From assembly GCA_025201805.1 (NCBI GenBank), contig MU619343.1, positions 1-64,000 of the forward strand: DNA of 64,000 bases, in the 5' to 3' direction. The notes under the pieces were generated by a model. That model was given only the letters and a program-made list of their open reading frames with translations, did not search any database and had not been told where the DNA came from. Below, piece by piece: positions 24,701 to 36,144 of this stretch. The translations under genes and the position numbers were made by a program. The DNA is from Parasitella parasitica. Lineage: Eukaryota > Mucoromycota > Mucoromycetes > Mucorales > Mucoraceae. The first letter of the stretch is position 1. Each line of letters starts with the position of its first letter.

Positions 24701-25399
24701 ACTTTTGAAGCAATTAATTCTAATGAAAGAGCATCGGAACCTATTATGTCCAGGTAAAAGAAAGAGGTTTAGCGCAAAAAGAGATTGATATTAGGTCCCT
24801 TTCTTTTATTCTTGTCGTGAGAAAAGCACTCAGTGTGGGTTCTTGAATGGTTTACACATATTGGAAACATGTAATTTATCGCTATATTTTTAGTACAGAA
24901 TTTGTCATACTTTTTTTTCCCGCCCGCAGTGGCAGTGAGAGATAGCAGGTTTCACCAAAATGTGATACGGCAAAGAAAGCTTTCTATAATGATTTATCTC
25001 CAAATTCCCTTGATTAGAAAGCTAATCTGCAGATTGATGTTTTCTGATAATTAATCCTTTTTTGCGTGAGAAAAATAACTTGTATTCTACAAAACTCTTT
25101 CTACATAGTTGGTTATTTGCATCATTTATAAACGCTAGCAACATTCCGAAGTTGACATAATGTAAAAAAAAAAAAAAAGTGGAACCATTTGGATGCATTT
25201 GGTAAAAAGTGCATTTGGTGGTCATAGGCCTAAAAACTACCCAGTCGAGCGGTATTTGGTAGCAGGACACCTACCCCTCTCTTTTCATGAACCAACCACA
25301 ACCTCTTTTGCGGGGCTTTTAGCGAATCCACTTATCTTTTTAAAGTTTCAGGTGCTACAAACATCCATTAGAATTTTTTCCTTTCAAAAATTGTTTTGA
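21795..25399. other. Long gene-poor region
   Basis: About 3.6 kb is AT-rich without a convincing gene. Several medium open frames occur: plus 22380-22679 (hydrophobic), minus 22802-23116, minus 23242-23541 and minus 23598-23822. Their splice joins do not combine into one frame. They may be gene relics or chance. The last 100 bp is the transporter promoter. Confidence 0.5.
22380..22679 (+). CDS. Doubtful small membrane ORF
   Basis: A frame of 99 codons, probably initiated at an internal ATG, contains a hydrophobic stretch (VIKVPLVLLQVALYIWTY… LILALCLKVILLCLY) followed by a basic tail. It lies in AT-rich DNA where chance hydrophobic frames are common, and no family is recognised. Confidence 0.2.
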   Translation: MLESFKHGHDMQQAMNFVIKVPLVLLQVALYIWTYNYGKIDLILALCLKVILLCLYDALLWRKSNQIKNYRLSNPRINKRLYNYANIMKYILRANNYCK

Positions 25400-25408
25400 T
25401 ATAAATAG
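25400..25408 (+). promoter_or_regulatory. TATA box of the amino-acid transporter gene
   Basis: TATAAATAG lies 81 bp before the ATG at 25489, followed by a pyrimidine-rich leader (CTTTCTTTCGTCTC, poly-T) typical of highly expressed fungal genes. Confidence 0.6.
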
Positions 25409-25488
25409 ACGTCTATTTTTCCTTACTACAAAAACTCTTTCTTTCGTCTCTAAACTTCTTACTTTTTTTTTTTCTTGTACAAATCTAA

Positions 25489-26882
25489 ATGCCAGCTGAT
25501 TCATCCTATCCGGCTTCAGTCGCCTCTGAAAAAGTCAAGGTCGAAGAGACCGTCATTGACAATTATGTCGAGGAAGATCGTGCATCAAGCATTGTCAATG
25601 AATTTGGCCATGGCAATGGCAATTTTTTGACCGCTTACTTCAATGTCGTTTGTGTTGTTGCTGGTACTGGTACTCTGGGTCTTCCAAAGGTAAGAATGAT
25701 TTGATCTAGATCACTCCATTTAGTTCAAAATTGAACTAAAATTTTTGCCTTATATAGGCTTTTGCTGAAGGCGGCTGGTTAGGTATTCTCATTCTATTCC
25801 TTGCCTATTTCATGGCAATGTATAGTGCTGTTGTCCTCATTCGCTGTTTATACTATAAGCCTGGTCATCGTCTCCATGACTATAAAGCCATCGGTACTGC
25901 TGCATTCGGCTGGGTGGGCTATATTGTTGCATCATGTCTTCATTTGCTTAATTTGTTTGGTTGTCCAGCTCTTTACCTTGTGTTGGCCAGCAATAATATG
26001 GTCGCCTTGTTGAATGGAACAGCTGGTTCTGTCTTGAGCTACAAGGTTTGGGCTATTATCTGGGGTGTCTTTTTGTTGCTGCCCTCTGTTATTATGAGAA
26101 CTTTGAAAGAAGTAACTGTCATTGCTGCCATTGGTGCTGTTTGTACCATGATGGCTGTCTTTGTCATCCTCATCCAAGGCCCTATGCTTCGCAACGCTAA
26201 TCCTCAAAACATCGTAATGCACGACTCCGTTATTTGGGAAGGATTCCCCGTTGCTCTGTCTACAATTGCCTTCTCTTTTGGTGGTAACAATACTTACCCT
26301 CACGTCGAACACGCTTTAAAGAAGCCTCATCAATGGAAATATGCTGCTCTTGCTGGTCTTTCTACTTGTACCGCTCTCTACTTTTTAACTGCTGTCCCTG
26401 GCTATTGGTCTTTCGGAAGAGATACCCAAAGTCCCATCTACAATTCTTTGCCTTCCGGTAGCACTGGTCAGATTCTCTCCATGATCGTCATGACTATTCA
26501 TGTTATTTTCGCTATTCCTATCTATACCACTTCCTTCTCTCTTGAATTCGAACAATGGACTGGTGTCACTGATGAACGCTACGGTAGATTTGGATGTTGG
26601 TGTCTTCGTGGCCTTATTCGTACGGGTACTATGGTTATTCTTGTCGTCCTTGCTGCGTTCATTCCCTTCTTTGATGACTTTATGGGATTGATCGGTGCTC
26701 TTGCAAATTGTGGTTTGGTATTCCTTTTGCCTATCTTATGTTACCTTAAGCTTACAGGAGTCCGCAATAAGCCTTGGTACGAGCTCGCTTTCTGTGCTTT
26801 GACTCTTTTCTTGGGTATCATTGGTTGCGTTTTTGGTACAATTGACTCTATCAAGGCTTTGATCAGGGATTTCCAAGCTTAA
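25489..26882 (+). CDS. Amino-acid transporter of the AAAP family (vacuolar AVT-like)
   Basis: Two exons (25489-25689 and 25758-26882) give 441 residues. After a hydrophilic N-terminus (to about residue 45) comes the first membrane helix with the AAAP signature FLTAYFNVVCVVAGTGTLGLPKAFAEGGWLG (written here as its start and end: FLTAYFNVVCVVAGT, LGLPKAFAEGGW). About eleven hydrophobic spans follow, with FSFGGNNTYPHVEHALKKP, a hallmark of proton-coupled amino-acid/auxin permeases, near the middle. Family members export or import neutral amino acids at vacuole or plasma membranes. Membrane and substrate cannot be assigned. A good TATA box and pyrimidine leader suggest strong expression. Confidence 0.92.
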
Positions 26883-27724
26883 TTGCTCTGTATTGTCTCT
26901 TGACATTCTATACCTATAATCCTTTCTTTTGTAACAGTTTTTTTTTATCCATTCACCATTTCCAGATTGTATATATTTATATTTTTTACCTTCCTTCACA
27001 ATTATTTAGGAAATACATACATATTCTATAATAAAATTTGTACTCTAGATGATCTACATAATATTTATTAGTGATCTGAACAGGGCGTCCATTGTTTATT
27101 CGATTAAGAAAATTTATAACAGTTTTTCTGCCGATTCTTTTATGCGTCGCCATTATACAAGTTGAAAAGTTGAAACCTTACCACGTACATTTTCGTCATT
27201 CATATATATAACACGACAAGTCAATTATGTATAGTCTAAAATAATTATTCCTTTGTGCTATAAAACGAATATGTGAGAACCGATTCTGGTGGTCTACGTC
27301 AAATATAGAGTCTCAACAGAGGAATGTTCGTATGATCTAGATATTGGTTTCTTTGGGTAGGACAACAACTAATCAATAGGTTTAATTTACCTCTGTTTGC
27401 GTCTCTCAAATAACTATTAAATGCTGATAATTCATCAAATTTCTGCTAAATTCTTTACTTCTCCAAAAATTATTTCTGGCTCTTTGCATTCTATTTGCGA
27501 TGGATGTAGCAATCATTTTCGAGAATTACAAGTTTGCTATATTATTGGCTTCAGCAACTGCACTATAGTAAAGGTAGGATACATAAACATCGCATGTATA
27601 GCTAGGCATTTTTCTCAAACCCCTCTGACAGTCAAGTATGTAAAACTAGTACACTTTATTCGATACAAATGTGGCGGGTTAGGATGATGATACAAGTCGT
27701 TTTTTTCAAGAAAAAAGCGTGAGT
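26883..27724. other. Intergenic between convergent genes
   Basis: The 3' flanks of the transporter and the aldo-keto reductase meet here. An 88-codon plus-strand frame at 27421-27687 has no supporting features, so I call no gene. Confidence 0.5.
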
Positions 27725-28967
27725 TTACTCGAAATCTTCATCAAAAACTGGAATACCCCAAGCAGGCTTGACAAAACGCTTAGTAGTGGTCTTGGAGATA
27801 TCATTGATTCTTTGGATCTCTTCTTGGGTCAATTCAACAGTTTCGATATTGGCAGCAATACGCTATGTTTGTTTGTTAAAGAAAAAAAAAAGTTAGTAAA
27901 GATTCAGACTCATGTATCACAATGATAGCATACTTCAGGATTCACACTCTTGGGCAACACACTGGTTCTGGTGACACCCCAAGAAATCAAGATTTGGGCA
28001 ATAGATTTCCCATGAGTGTCAGCAATTTCAGCGAGTGTTTTATCTTGAAGCAAAGTGGATTGAGAAGATCCCAAGGGAGAATAAGCAGAATTATGGATGC
28101 CCTTGGACGTACAGTATTCAAGCAATTTGGTTTGTGGCAAGTAAGCTGCATAAGCACAAAAAAGGTCAATACCTGTAGTTTGATTGTGTTTTGATTTAGC
28201 CACTTACGATGAAGCTCGACTTGGTTGACAGCAGGAACAACCTTGGCTGTCTTCAAAAGACGTTCAAGGTTGGGAATAGAGAAATTGGCGACACCAATGT
28301 TCTTGACTTTGCCGGTATCCAATAGCTCTTCCATGGCGGCCCAAGTATCTTCAAATCTACCTTTCAATTCCTCGTCAATGTCGCGAGTGCCGTCAGGTTT
28401 AAGGGGCACTAGCTGACCTGTGGCAGGGTTCATGGCAACGGGCCAGTGCATCATGTACAGATCAATGTACCCGATATCCAATTTGTCAAGAGAATCCTGA
28501 AAGGCCTTGGGGACATGAGAGGGACGAGCATGGATGGTGGCCAACTTTGTGGTCACGAAAATGTCCTCACGCTTCAAGCCGCTTTCCTTGAGCCCATCAC
28601 GAACGCCTCTACCAACCTCGGCTTCGTTGCCATACTATTTATATAGTAAAGGCGGTGAGATTTGACTGACGCGCACATAGTGCGAAATCTTACCATCATG
28701 GCGGTATCGATGTGACGATAGCCATCAGCAATAGCTGCCTTGACAGCTCTGTAAACAGTGTCATTTTCCTCTCCAGATTGCCTTTGATAAAGCGAGTTAG
28801 CTATGTCTTTGAAGGAGAACACTATCGAGCTATTCAACTAACCAAGTTCCTAAACCAACAGCAGGAATCTTGTTGCCATTGTTTCTAAATCAAGGAGTAT
28901 TAGATGACTTGTTGACGACACAGAATGCGGTCTACACGTACAATGTAAAAGTCTTTTGGCAAACCAT
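27725..28967 (-). CDS. Aldo-keto reductase (NADPH-dependent)
   Basis: Six exons; the first is 26 nt (28942-28967, MVCQKTFTL) and is followed by a short exon, NNGNKIPAVGLGTW. Motifs are GLGTWQS at the nucleotide-binding start, DGYRHIDTAMMYGNEAEVG (catalytic Asp and Tyr), VTTKLATIHA (catalytic Lys), YIDLYMMHWPVA (catalytic His), KNIGVANFSIPNLERLL and the cofactor segment VLPKSVNPERIAANIE. The length is about 320 residues, normal for the family. Members reduce aldehydes or ketones such as glyceraldehyde or xylose; this substrate is unknown. All introns keep frame. It ends convergent with the transporter gene. Confidence 0.93.
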
Positions 28968-29558
28968 GTTGATAAATAAGTGTTGTTTATAATTGAAATG
29001 TACAGAAAAGAAGAAGGAGTACTCTTTGTTACAAGGCCTTTTTATATACAGGTAGAAGGATATTATTATGCGACACAATTTCAGTCTGCCCAAGACTTTA
29101 GGCCCGGGGAGTTAATATTCTCCGTGAATAATAACATTAATCCGAAAGGATATTGGCAAATACCATGAGTTGATGTCGAATTTCGCGTTGTACTATGACT
29201 TTTGTTTTACATGTAACCTGGATCACCTGGACATTTGGGGAGAATTTACTGTACAACTTTTTGTTCCTTAGCCAATTGCGGGAATAACCTCTAGGCTATT
29301 GGCCAAGTGCAACATTTTAAACATACTGAGCCATTGACCGTTCAACCTACGCCGTTTGTCTTGGAACTTGAAATTCTAATGTATAAAAAAAAAAAAATCA
29401 ACCACTCTGCAATTTGGTCCAGGAATTTTTCTTTGGTTTAGACCTTTAAGCAATTTTGGGTATGTAATGCAAGCATGGCGGTCACGGAAACATATGCAAT
29501 TTTTTTTTTCCTTGGACCAAAATGACAGAGCATCCCTTTTCTCAATATTCAAAAAGGC
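28968..29558. promoter_or_regulatory. Divergent promoter region of AKR and POP5
   Basis: It holds a TATATAAAAAGG-type box on the minus strand (about 29037-29050), 70 bp before the AKR start. A T-rich and mixed stretch follows before POP5. No other sites are assigned. Confidence 0.45.
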
Positions 29559-30145
29559 ATGGTTCGCTTCAAAAACCGTTGGGTATTATTCCAAATTGTC
29601 GAGGATCCTGCAATCGAGAATGGGAAGGTTGTATATCCAAAAACTGTATTTAGAGTGACGGACTACATGATTAGCAATGCTATTTTTAAAGCTATTGAAG
29701 TGAATTATGGTCATTTTGGCAAAGGACAAGGCAGTGTTACAGGTATGTAACTGTGCGATACAGCATCTGAAGGGAGCAAGCTGACATGTGCCCTACAGTC
29801 AAATGGTATAATCCGACCACACGCATTGGGATACTGCGAATTCCAAGAGACTTCACCGATATGTATTTGTCTACAATGTTTTTTATCAAGCAAATCGCAA
29901 CATTGCCTTGTAGCTTTAGTATATTGCACGTATCGGGCACAATCATCTTTATACAACAGGCCGCCATTGATTGGGACCGAAGGTTTTATCTAAAGGAACA
30001 GCAAGATGCAGAGAACAGAGGTATTTTTTTATTTTTTTTCAATTTTGAGAGTTGGATGGGTGATTGATTGGTGTTCGTAGGCGAGGTTTACAATTCTGTT
30101 GACAAAATCGAGGAATCTAAAAAGGCGCTTGCAGCGTTATCTTAG
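29559..30145 (+). CDS. POP5: RNase P/MRP protein subunit POP5
   Basis: Three exons (29559-29742, 29799-30020, 30081-30145) give 156 residues. The start MVRFKNRWVLFQI is diagnostic for POP5/Rpp14-family proteins, followed by FRVTDYMISNAIFKAIEVNYG and GSVTVKWYNPTTRIGILRIPRD, the core fold. The tail is charged (EVYNSVDKIEESKKAL). POP5 is needed for tRNA 5' maturation by RNase P and for RNase MRP function. An upstream longer frame lacks the conserved start. Confidence 0.93.
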
Positions 30146-30829
30146 AAAATACAAAGAGCAGTAAAGGATAGATACCAAATGTAAATAAAAGCCATCAAGT
30201 TATATGACGATTATCAGTAGGTGGAGAGATCGATGCAAATATGAACATACCGAGTAGTTGAGGGTATGTTTCTTTGTAATTATAATTGCGTCATGAAGAG
30301 CAGAGTGAGCAAGACGGGCAAGAGGTTGTACGAGGACGTATCAAGAGTTGATACCATAAGACCTACCTTTTGGGTTAGGAAAAAGCTACTGCAAAATGAT
30401 TGATTGCTCCAAATTTGGTTGAAACTGTGTCATTTAGCAGTAGTACGACACTATTACTGGGTACTATGCTATGACATACCTGACGTTAGGCCACATAATG
30501 ACTGATATACTTGATACGCAGCTACATCATGCCATTCAAATGACTCAAATTTAAGCTTTTAATTTCCCTCTTCTTGAGCATGTACACTGAATCCGTGATC
30601 CCAGTATCCTGCCATCATGTTTATAATTTTCTCGCTGCATAAAATACCGGCAATTCGAAACATGTGCTGATTTTTTAAGTGCTAGGATATGTATCTTTAC
30701 TGATGAGATTCATGCACAATTGCATTCTATCATCAACCGTCCTTAACGTGACTGATGATCTTGTGGGCTGCTAGGTTGCGTCCGTATGAACGAGGGCAAG
30801 CTGTTGAATTTCCCTACCTTGTCGACAAC
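30146..30829. other. Intergenic upstream of the beta-trefoil gene
   Basis: No supported gene. It carries several short palindromes and ACTG-like repeats only. The alternative start of the next gene, at 30755, lies within it. Confidence 0.45.
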
Positions 30830-31435
30830 ATGAATGAATTTCCCGCCGGTTGGTTTTATATTGAATGTCCAAACCGACAAAATCAAGTCTTGACAGTATC
30901 CGAAATTTCGATGCAGGTTGCCTTGTTTTTTTTCTTCTTTTTTTTTCTTTTTCTGAAATACTAATAATGTTTATGATGCCATGAAACTAAAACGTAAACA
31001 AAAGCCTTCAATTAGAGTTGAATTACGCCCAAAAAAGATAGGAGGTCAGCATCGCCATCATCAATTGTGGTGCTACCACCAAGGATTCATAGTCAACAGG
31101 CATTCTGGTTGTGGTAAAATCTTGTATTAGTGGTTAATGAGTCGGCTTGAATTGATATTTCTCTTTTTATATACTTGTAGTGTTGGGCGTAGAAAAGGCC
31201 AAGACCGTAGATCAATGTGTATTCCAATCAAAACGCTTGCAACAAGGCGAAAGAAAGCAGACATGGCGCTTTGAAAACTCTAAACTGTTGCTATGCAACG
31301 GAGAAATGCGATATGCTCTTGTAAGTGCAAGATGACGTTACATCAACCAAAGAAACTTATATTGTTTAGAACGATTTGCAAGTACCTAAAATGGTTACGG
31401 AGGAAGAAGGCTGTGTTTATCTATTAAGCAATTAG
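30830..31435 (+). CDS. Small beta-trefoil (ricin-B-like) protein
   Basis: Four exons (30830-30916, 31005-31113, 31181-31320, 31370-31435) give 133 residues; an in-frame ATG at 30755 would add 25. The sequence has three trefoil-like repeats: FPAGWFYIECPNRQNQVLTV, HQLWCYHQGFIVNRHSGCVL and KQTWRFENSKLLLCNGEMRY, each with a Q/N-x-W aromatic and a buried aliphatic pattern. The family is seen in many fungal proteins that bind sugars or other ligands. No signal peptide is visible, so it is probably cytosolic. Function is unknown. Confidence 0.7.
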
Positions 31436-31703
31436 AGACATTTGATAAAAAAGCATAGCATAATACACTCCGTATTAGATTTACATAACAAACCTACATA
31501 AATTGGTTGTAAAAGAAAACGTCTGCATTCGACTCTTTTGTATAGAAATATCTGGTGATTTGTGAGCGTGTGTGGTTTTGCTTGCTGATTTATACGCAAC
31601 CCCCTTCCTTCAAACTCTTTTTTTTTTTTTTTTCCTCTCTTTCACATTTTTTCTTTTCACTTTTATTTTTTACTTTTTTTCCTGTTTTTCTTTTGCTTAT
31701 ATC
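31436..31703. other. Promoter region of the RING-ligase gene
   Basis: It contains a long pyrimidine-rich tract (31611-31690, mostly T with C) directly before the ATG at 31704, a typical fungal leader. Confidence 0.5.
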
Positions 31704-32871
31704 ATGAAAATAATGTATTATAAAAGCCTGTTTTCCTTTTTTCTTTTCTTATTTGTAATTAATATGTGCCAAGCAACGATCACCATTCTTGTAAGTAGAC
31801 TATAATCATGGCACAAGTACAATTCGCTGACAAAAAATGAAATAAAAATTGAAGGAATCAAACGACACTCTTGTGGATCGCATAGCAGCGTTTGGGCCTA
31901 GGATTGACGGGGAGATAGGTATTACAGGCATTTTGTTGGCACCGCCAGGCGCAAACGATTCTTTTGGCTGTATCTCTGTCCCAAACCCACACATCTGCAA
32001 TTGGATCGCACTGGTCGAACGAGGTCAATGCTCATTTTTACAAAAGGTAAAGACCATGCAGGACAGTGGAGCCATTGCTGTCATTGTAGGCGATAAGCAT
32101 TTCAATGGTTGGGTGACAATGTATGCTCCAGGTAAGCTTTAATTTTTTTTTTTTTTTTAAAAAAAGGGAGGGATTTGTTTTTCAATATTTCTCATAATAC
32201 AAACCAGGTGATACCTCTGATGTACATATTCCAAGTGTTTTTGTAGCACAACATCAATATAAAGCTCTGTTGCAATTATTTGAGACTACAAATCCTGATG
32301 CGCCCGTCGCCATAAGATTATCAGGGGACGATCTGTTGACATGGTATTTATAGACACTGACTTGATTTCAAGAAGCCATGTAGAGAACTCATTGCTTGCT
32401 TTCCAGGCCGCTTTTAGACATGCTGCTAGTAGTTGTGCTATCGCCCGCTGTGATGATGCTGTTTATCTATCTCACTTGGCAATTAAGACAAAGACAGCGT
32501 AAAAAAAACGACATTGCTCCCACCAACTTTGTTGCCAAGTTACCAATGTACATATTTCGCCGTGAGAAAATTGTAGATATTGAACATACTGAATGTGCCA
32601 TTTGTCTTGAAGATTATGTCGAAGGTGATCAGCTAAGGACTTTGCCGTGCAAACATGAATTTCATGCTAAATGCGTCGATGCATGGTTAACGTCACACAA
32701 GAAGTTTGTAAGTGTTATCTTGGCACCCAATATTTGCTGAAGATGTCTAACCGCTGGTCTAATGTGTAGTGCCCTATTTGTAAATTTGACATTTGCCAAA
32801 AGACTGAATCATCGAAATCAAACAACTCATCGATACCCCCAAGTGAACGCACTCCGCTTCTAAATGCATAA
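31704..32871 (+). CDS. PA-TM-RING E3 ubiquitin ligase
   Basis: Five exons (31704-31790, 31855-32131, 32208-32343, 32407-32707, 32770-32871) give 300 residues. Order: signal peptide ([18 protein letters not shown]), a protease-associated luminal domain ([31 protein letters not shown], quoted by its start and end), one membrane helix ([19 protein letters not shown]), then a basic cytosolic tail and a RING-H2 domain at about residues 229-275: [32 protein letters not shown] and CPICKF with all eight zinc ligands in place. By family (RNF13/RNF128, plant RMR) it works in endosomes or vacuoles, binding luminal cargo and ubiquitinating proteins on the cytosolic side. Confidence 0.93.
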
Positions 32872-34028
32872 TTTCCCCTCTTGTTCATTTCTTTTTATAC
32901 ATATATCATGTGTAAGCAAATTATTAAATGTATAATGAGTACTTTACATTTGATACATGGATCTGAAAAAATCATGTAAAACAAGATAAAATAGATAATA
33001 TTTAATGATCTGCATAGCTAGCATATGAATGTCATTATGGAAATATATGTATTAATTCTTGTTTGTGATATCTAACTGCTGCAAGATGATTTGTTTGTCA
33101 ACCAAGAAATTTACATATTTTTGGATGCATCAAAAGCCACTCAATAACACTTGATCAGATATGCTTCCACCTCTTGCGATATATCACTATCATGGTGACA
33201 GGCTATGAGATTTGTAATTTGACCTACCAATAAGAGAAGAACTACATAAACGCCATATGCAATTGCTTGATACGGTTTTGAGGGATTCAGCTGTGTTGCA
33301 ATGGCTCTAGAGGTAGCCACCAGCATTGCATAGCATACCATGGTTGTTGAGCGAGACAAATGAGCACAGCTCTTGCAATAATGAAATGATGGTCATGCAA
33401 AATGAGTTCACCTGGTTTGCTGTTGGTTTCTTCTCCCGTGTCTTGTTTGTTCATCGCAGTGTTATGTTATGATTAGTTGAGAATAAGACTTGCTGCTGTT
33501 AATCCTCCCATATTTGTGGTATCTTGTGCGTCGATTTAGCACTAACCCGAAACCTGTGAACTAATTACAGCTTAATCATTGTATATGCCAACTTTTTGTT
33601 GTTGAGGTGTGGGACAATAGGGCTTTTAAATATGCTAAGGGTTATATGTATATGGCGTGCAGAAAAAAAAATTGTTTTGATATGATGATGTTTAGAAGAA
33701 AGTTGGCCATTGTCTCATCACATCATAAGAAATGCATATCACAAAATCAAGCTTTCAACGTACAAATCAGCTACTATGGTTGGCAATTTTGGCAAAAGAC
33801 GTTGGGAAAAGCAGCTTGTCAAACTCTTAAATGCGTATTTGAATCAGAAATTCTTGCTAAATGGTTCAATGACCCTTTATCTTTATCTTTACTGACTGGA
33901 TTAGTGGCTGTGGATGAGATATTTGTAAAATGGCATTCGGGTACAAGTGATTTATTAAGCTGTAATTTTTTTTTTTTTTTTTTTTTTTGCTGTAAATAGT
34001 TTGGTTATCATGTTACACTGGCGATATT
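32872..34028. other. Gene-poor spacer with weak ORFs
   Basis: Outside the doubtful membrane ORF (33141-33449) there is a 131-codon plus-strand frame near 33607-33999 ending in a poly-T/Phe tract. Its residues look random and no splice site or motif supports it. A T20-plus run lies at about 33966-33988. Confidence 0.4.
33141..33449 (-). CDS. Possible small membrane protein, gene model unresolved
   Basis: The 3' part reads SRAIATQLNPSKPYQAIAYG, then VYVVLLLLVGQITNLIA (a good membrane span) and an acidic end to a stop at 33141. Upstream a frame begins MNKQDTGEETNSKPGEL and continues HHFIIARAVLICLAQQP. The two frames differ by one base, and a candidate intron between them creates TGA. Either an unrecognised intron joins them, a base is wrong, or the gene is broken. 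Confidence 0.3.
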
Positions 34029-35962
34029 TTACCGGGAGATCAATTTAGTGTTGTTGTTGTTATTCAATGTTGTTGCTGCAACAGCTGACACGACTGTTGC
34101 TGGAGCGGATGCGGATGAAAGAAAAGACTTCTAATGGCGAAAGAGTGTTATCCAGGGCTGGTCTGCTTATGAAGCACAATTTACCTTCATGAATAAATAC
34201 TCGTTTTCTAATTCTTCCTCTTCTATCGAAGATATGGTGTGAATATTTGGAAGTGTGCTTGGTCGTACTAGAAAAAAAAAAGTGGGATTTAAGCTTTTAG
34301 GTTGTTTCTTGTACATACGATGGAAATAAAATTACCTGCTTTTCTTTTGGATGTGGGCTCTGCTGGTTTAACAATGGCAGATTCGGCGTTTCTTTTTCTC
34401 AGGTTGCGCTTTGCTCTGGTGTGGTTGTTAGGAGGCTCTTCCTCGTTGTTGTCTTCGCGATCCTCTCTCATCTGCTTTCTTTTGTCCTCGATGGAATTGA
34501 TTAGAGTATCCTCTATTTGCTTTCGCTCATTCTAATAAATAAAAGGCTAATGAATAAAACAAAGCGCCTCAAAGACAAAGAAGCAGAAAACTAACCTCGT
34601 ATTCGTCTTCCAACGCATTCAGGTCTTGGTCGTAAAATGTATCTATAAATTCAATCTGATACTTCATAAATGATTCAGCATCATGGATGGATTTTTCTCG
34701 CTTCATTTCATAGTCAGTCATGATTTCCCTGAATGCCGAATGAGTTCCTGTAGTGAAAAATTTTAATACGAGGCCATTTGTCTTTTTCCCCGTGAAAAAG
34801 ACCGATACCTTTCTGGAGCTGTGCTAATTCTTGCTTTAGTTGGCATATTTTATCTTGATAGATTCTATCAACTGGTTTAGACATGATGTCTGAGTGCACG
34901 TGCCATGGGGTAAAACTTACTCGTCTGATCGTTCCCAAAATTCATTATCCATCCAAGTCATCAGATCATTGTACTCTTTTCTTGCGCTTGACTTGGTAGC
35001 ACTGAGCTTGTCTATCCCAAACAATTTAAAACAAAGCGCCAACAATAAATAGTAAAAATAGACTTACCCTGCCATTTGTTTGGATGGCTGACAGGCTGTA
35101 CACTGCGATCGTCTTCGATGACAGGACGGTCATAGAAAGGAGAGCCAGCACGCTGAGGTGGGGAATTGGGTTTAATGTGATACAGAGGATGGTTACTGTG
35201 ATGCATTTGTTGTTGCTGTTGCTGTTGAAAAGGATTGGGAGGCGGAGGCAGTGGTTGTGGTGACCGGTGTTGTTGTTGCTGCTGCTGCTGCTGCTGCTGT
35301 GGTGGTGGTGGTGGTGGTTGCTGATGATGATGGTGATGATAGTGATGAGTAGGTGTTGGAATGCTGCTTGCCTGAGGAGGGGCAGCAACAGTAGTAGACT
35401 GCTGTTGTGCCGGCGGAAGGGGAGTGTACCATGAGGCTTCTTTTTTCTTTTCCAAGACTGGTAAAACATTGGGTTGCTGGAAGCCCGCTTTAGGTATATT
35501 CTCTTTCTTTGCCGTGGAAGCAGAAGACGAGTACAAGAAGGACGGAGGAGGTAGAATAGGAATATTGCTTGAGCTAGGCGATGGAGATGGCTGTCGCGAA
35601 TAATAAGGAGGCGTGTTAAAATTGCCATTTGAAGCATTTGACTTGTAGAAATTATCATTTGATGATGATGGTGGTGGTGTGGATGACGATGATGGCTGTA
35701 GAGCATCGCTGCCGCTGCTGAAGCCAAATAGTTTATTGTTCAAAAGAGGAGCCAGCGCTGAAATGCTACCATTGCCCTGTTGCTGCTGCTGCTGCTGCTG
35801 GTTTTGATGTAGTGATGAGGACGGCTGTACTGCTTGCTGGGATTGTGTGACAATGGATCCTGAGGCCGTCTGCGGCAGTGCTGATGGAGGAGGGGGAGAC
35901 CTTGGTAATGAATAGTAATCGGCGCCTGCCTGAGCAACAATGTATCCAAACTGAGGCAGCAT
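34029..35962 (-). CDS. Sds3/BRMS1-like subunit of a Sin3 histone deacetylase complex, low-complexity N-terminus
   Basis: Seven exons; the first (35068-35962) encodes about 298 residues of low-complexity sequence with Pro-rich, polyGln (10-11 Gln) and polyHis tracts. After the acceptor at GTTGATAG the conserved helix starts: IYQDKICQLKQELAQLQKG, then HSAFREIMTDYEMKREKSIH, AESFMKYQIEFIDTFYDQDL and ENERKQIEDTLINSIEDKRK, the Sds3-like coiled coil. A basic Arg/Lys patch (RAKRNLRKRNAES) and a short C-terminal Ala/Asn tail follow. By family it holds the deacetylase in the Rpd3/Sin3 complex and silences transcription. The long Gln/His/Pro N-terminus is not in yeast Sds3. Tri-nucleotide runs may vary in length. 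Confidence 0.85.
35200..35345 (-). repeat. CAG/CAC/CCA trinucleotide runs coding polyGln, polyPro, polyHis
   Basis: The 5' exon of the Sds3-like gene holds interrupted CTG-repeats (minus-strand CAG) around 35210-35300, CAC/CAT around 35320-35345 and another CTG cluster at about 35779-35805. Such tracts are prone to length variation. Confidence 0.85.
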
Positions 35963-36144
35963 TGTGTGTAAAGTAAAGAGTTGTAGCAGTGAAAAAGAAG
36001 GGGGTTAAAACCAGCCAACCGGAGTTATAGAATCCAAACAAGAAGAAGGAAAAAAAAAAAAAAAGAAAGGGAAACAAAGATCGACATTTTTATTATTCAT
36101 AGAATGTTTATTATTATTCGGGCAAGTCTGGGCGGTCACATAAA

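Noticed and set aside
33607-33999. 131-codon plus-strand frame ending in a phenylalanine run
   Set aside because: The end is a homopolymer T tract, the residues show no motif and alternative frames are equally open.
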